Shown piece by piece: positions 5,567 to 6,198 of a DNA stretch of 6,198 nt; positions within the stretch are counted from its first letter, which is position 1, and the number at the start of each line of letters is the position of its first letter. The notes under the pieces are model-generated. The model was not told where the DNA came from. It ran no database searches and was given only the letters and a program-made list of their open reading frames with translations. The position numbers and the translations under genes are program-made. This stretch comes from Deltaproteobacteria bacterium (lineage in GTDB: Bacteria; SAR324; NAC60-12), in the NCBI GenBank assembly GCA_003541985.1, contig DPLM01000003.1, positions 1-6,198 on the forward strand, read 5' to 3'.

Positions 5567-6022
5567 ATGATCAAGCATACTGGTGGTTGCTACTGTAAGA
5601 ATATTACTTACTCATCTGAATATGATCCAATGCTAGTCTTTAACTGTCACTGTCTCACCTGCAAAAAAATATCAGGGGAAGCTATAAGTACAGCAGTGAC
5701 TTTTTATGAGTCAGAAGTTGAATTTTCTGGGGATATGCAAATATTCGAATATAAGGGAGGAAGCGGGAAATCTGTATATAAGCACTTTTGTGAAAATTGT
5801 GGTTGCAGGCTGATAACTAAAGTGGATCTTATTGAGGGATTCATCTACATTCCTATAGGTACTTTTGATGATTGGAATTCCTTCAAACCAAAGGTTGAAC
5901 TTTGGAATGAATTTAAATCTGATTGGGTAGGAGAGTTTGACTGTGTATCAACAATCTTTGAAGACAACGGAACATTGGATAGAATTCAAATTTGTCTAGA
6001 AAATCTAGATCAACGTGAATAA
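5567..6022 (+). CDS. GFA-family zinc-binding protein (CENP-V/GFA domain)
   Basis: A complete 151-residue protein of the GFA fold. Zinc-binding cysteines appear in the family pattern: GGCYC (C8, C10), CHCLTCKK (C27, C29, C32) and CENCGCRL (C75, C78, C80). FYESEVEFSG (46-55) and YIPIGTFDD (94-102) are the expected core strands. The family is named after glutathione-dependent formaldehyde-activating enzyme, proposed to form S-hydroxymethylglutathione, but most members have no proven activity and annotation by name is unreliable. A partner formaldehyde dehydrogenase gene is not in view. ATG 5567 has GAGG (5558-5561) five bases upstream, and GGCYC falls close behind it as usual. Three sampled 60-bp lines have 33-35% GC, against 53-55% in two lines of argD, with AT-ending codons and AAA/GAA preferred, so the gene may have been acquired separately. 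Family call sure, activity unknown. Confidence 0.92.
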   Translation: MIKHTGGCYCKNITYSSEYDPMLVFNCHCLTCKKISGEAISTAVTFYESEVEFSGDMQIFEYKGGSGKSVYKHFCENCGCRLITKVDLIEGFIYIPIGTFDDWNSFKPKVELWNEFKSDWVGEFDCVSTIFEDNGTLDRIQICLENLDQRE

Positions 6023-6057
6023 GAGATTTCTGAATTCCTAAGACAACTAACTAATGC

Positions 6058-6086
6058 AAGAGTCTCTCAATAAGCAGAGACTTCTT
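6058..6086. terminator. Imperfect hairpin after the GFA gene, possible terminator
   Basis: AGTCTCT (6061-6067) and AGAGACT (6076-6082) form a 7-bp stem with an 8-nt loop, extended by three pairs across a one-base bulge (6058-6060 with 6084-6086). It begins 36 bp after the GFA stop. No T-run follows, so it is weak as a rho-independent terminator. A second GAGACTC at 6090-6096 can pair instead with GAGTCTC (6060-6066). Confidence 0.35.
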
Positions 6087-6174
6087 GATGAGACTCAGAT
6101 ACCTGCAGAAAATTTTTAAACCACCGAACACAGCCACCAGCCCCTTGAAATAGGCTAGGGATTTCATGGCTCAC

Positions 6175-6198
6175 TCATTCGTAGTCTTCCCAGTTCCA
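6175..6198 (-). CDS. Possible C-terminal end of a minus-strand gene at the right edge
   Basis: Read on the minus strand from the window edge, seven codons give WNWEDYE followed by TGA (6177-6175). A tryptophan- and acid-rich tail like this resembles a real protein end, and the gene would converge on the GFA gene, with the hairpin between them. Seven codons are far too few to identify a product or to exclude chance. Confidence 0.22.
   Translation of the reverse strand, partial: WNWEDYE

Noticed and set aside
6050..6166. 38-codon minus-strand ORF (MKSLAYFKGL...) near the right edge
   Set aside because: The start has only a weak purine-rich upstream tract, the end runs through the hairpin, and the sequence matches nothing known; likely chance.

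Overview
The window looks like chromosomal DNA from a Gram-negative bacterium of proteobacterial type. The evidence is an E1 subunit of the homodimeric (AceE) pyruvate dehydrogenase, an ArgD/AstC-type aminotransferase close to the enterobacterial proteins, and a GreB-like factor beginning with the typical MSRAFVKE. GC content is moderate, about 53-55% in sampled lines of the aminotransferase gene. The species cannot be named from this sequence; an uncultured or marine proteobacterial lineage is only a guess.

Layout, left to right. (1) 1-612, minus strand: the first 204 codons of aceE, running off the left edge. (2) 613-986: a non-coding stretch holding the aceE leader and two short inverted repeats. 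(3) 987-1382, plus: a stand-alone CheY-like receiver protein with no output domain. It faces (4) 1412-2251, minus: a DUF58/vWA-like protein with no MoxR-type ATPase beside it. A 73-bp divergent gap then leads to (5) 2325-2885, plus: a GNAT acetyltransferase, overlapping by 29 bp (6) 2857-4083, plus: argD-like acetylornithine aminotransferase. These are followed on the same strand by (7) 4225-4638: a small ACT-domain (CASTOR-like) protein, and (8) 4700-5203: a GreA/GreB-family transcription factor. (9) 5204-5566: an AT-rich gap with one possible 43-codon ORF. (10) 5567-6022, plus: a zinc-binding GFA/CENP-V-fold protein with markedly lower GC (about 35%). (11) 6023-6198: a non-coding tail with an imperfect hairpin and possibly the last codons of a minus-strand gene at the right edge.

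Functional links. The acetyltransferase and aminotransferase overlap and are almost certainly translated together. The ACT-domain gene follows 141 bp later and the Gre-like gene 61 bp after that, so 2325-5203 could be one transcription unit combining arginine/ornithine metabolism, amino-acid sensing and transcription elongation; this is an inference from order and spacing only. No tRNA, rRNA, CRISPR array, insertion sequence or integrase was seen. Most of the window is ordinary housekeeping and accessory metabolism. The best leads are the GNAT-argD-ACT-Gre cluster, the orphan DUF58 gene, the Gre-like protein without an obvious acidic tip, and the low-GC right end.
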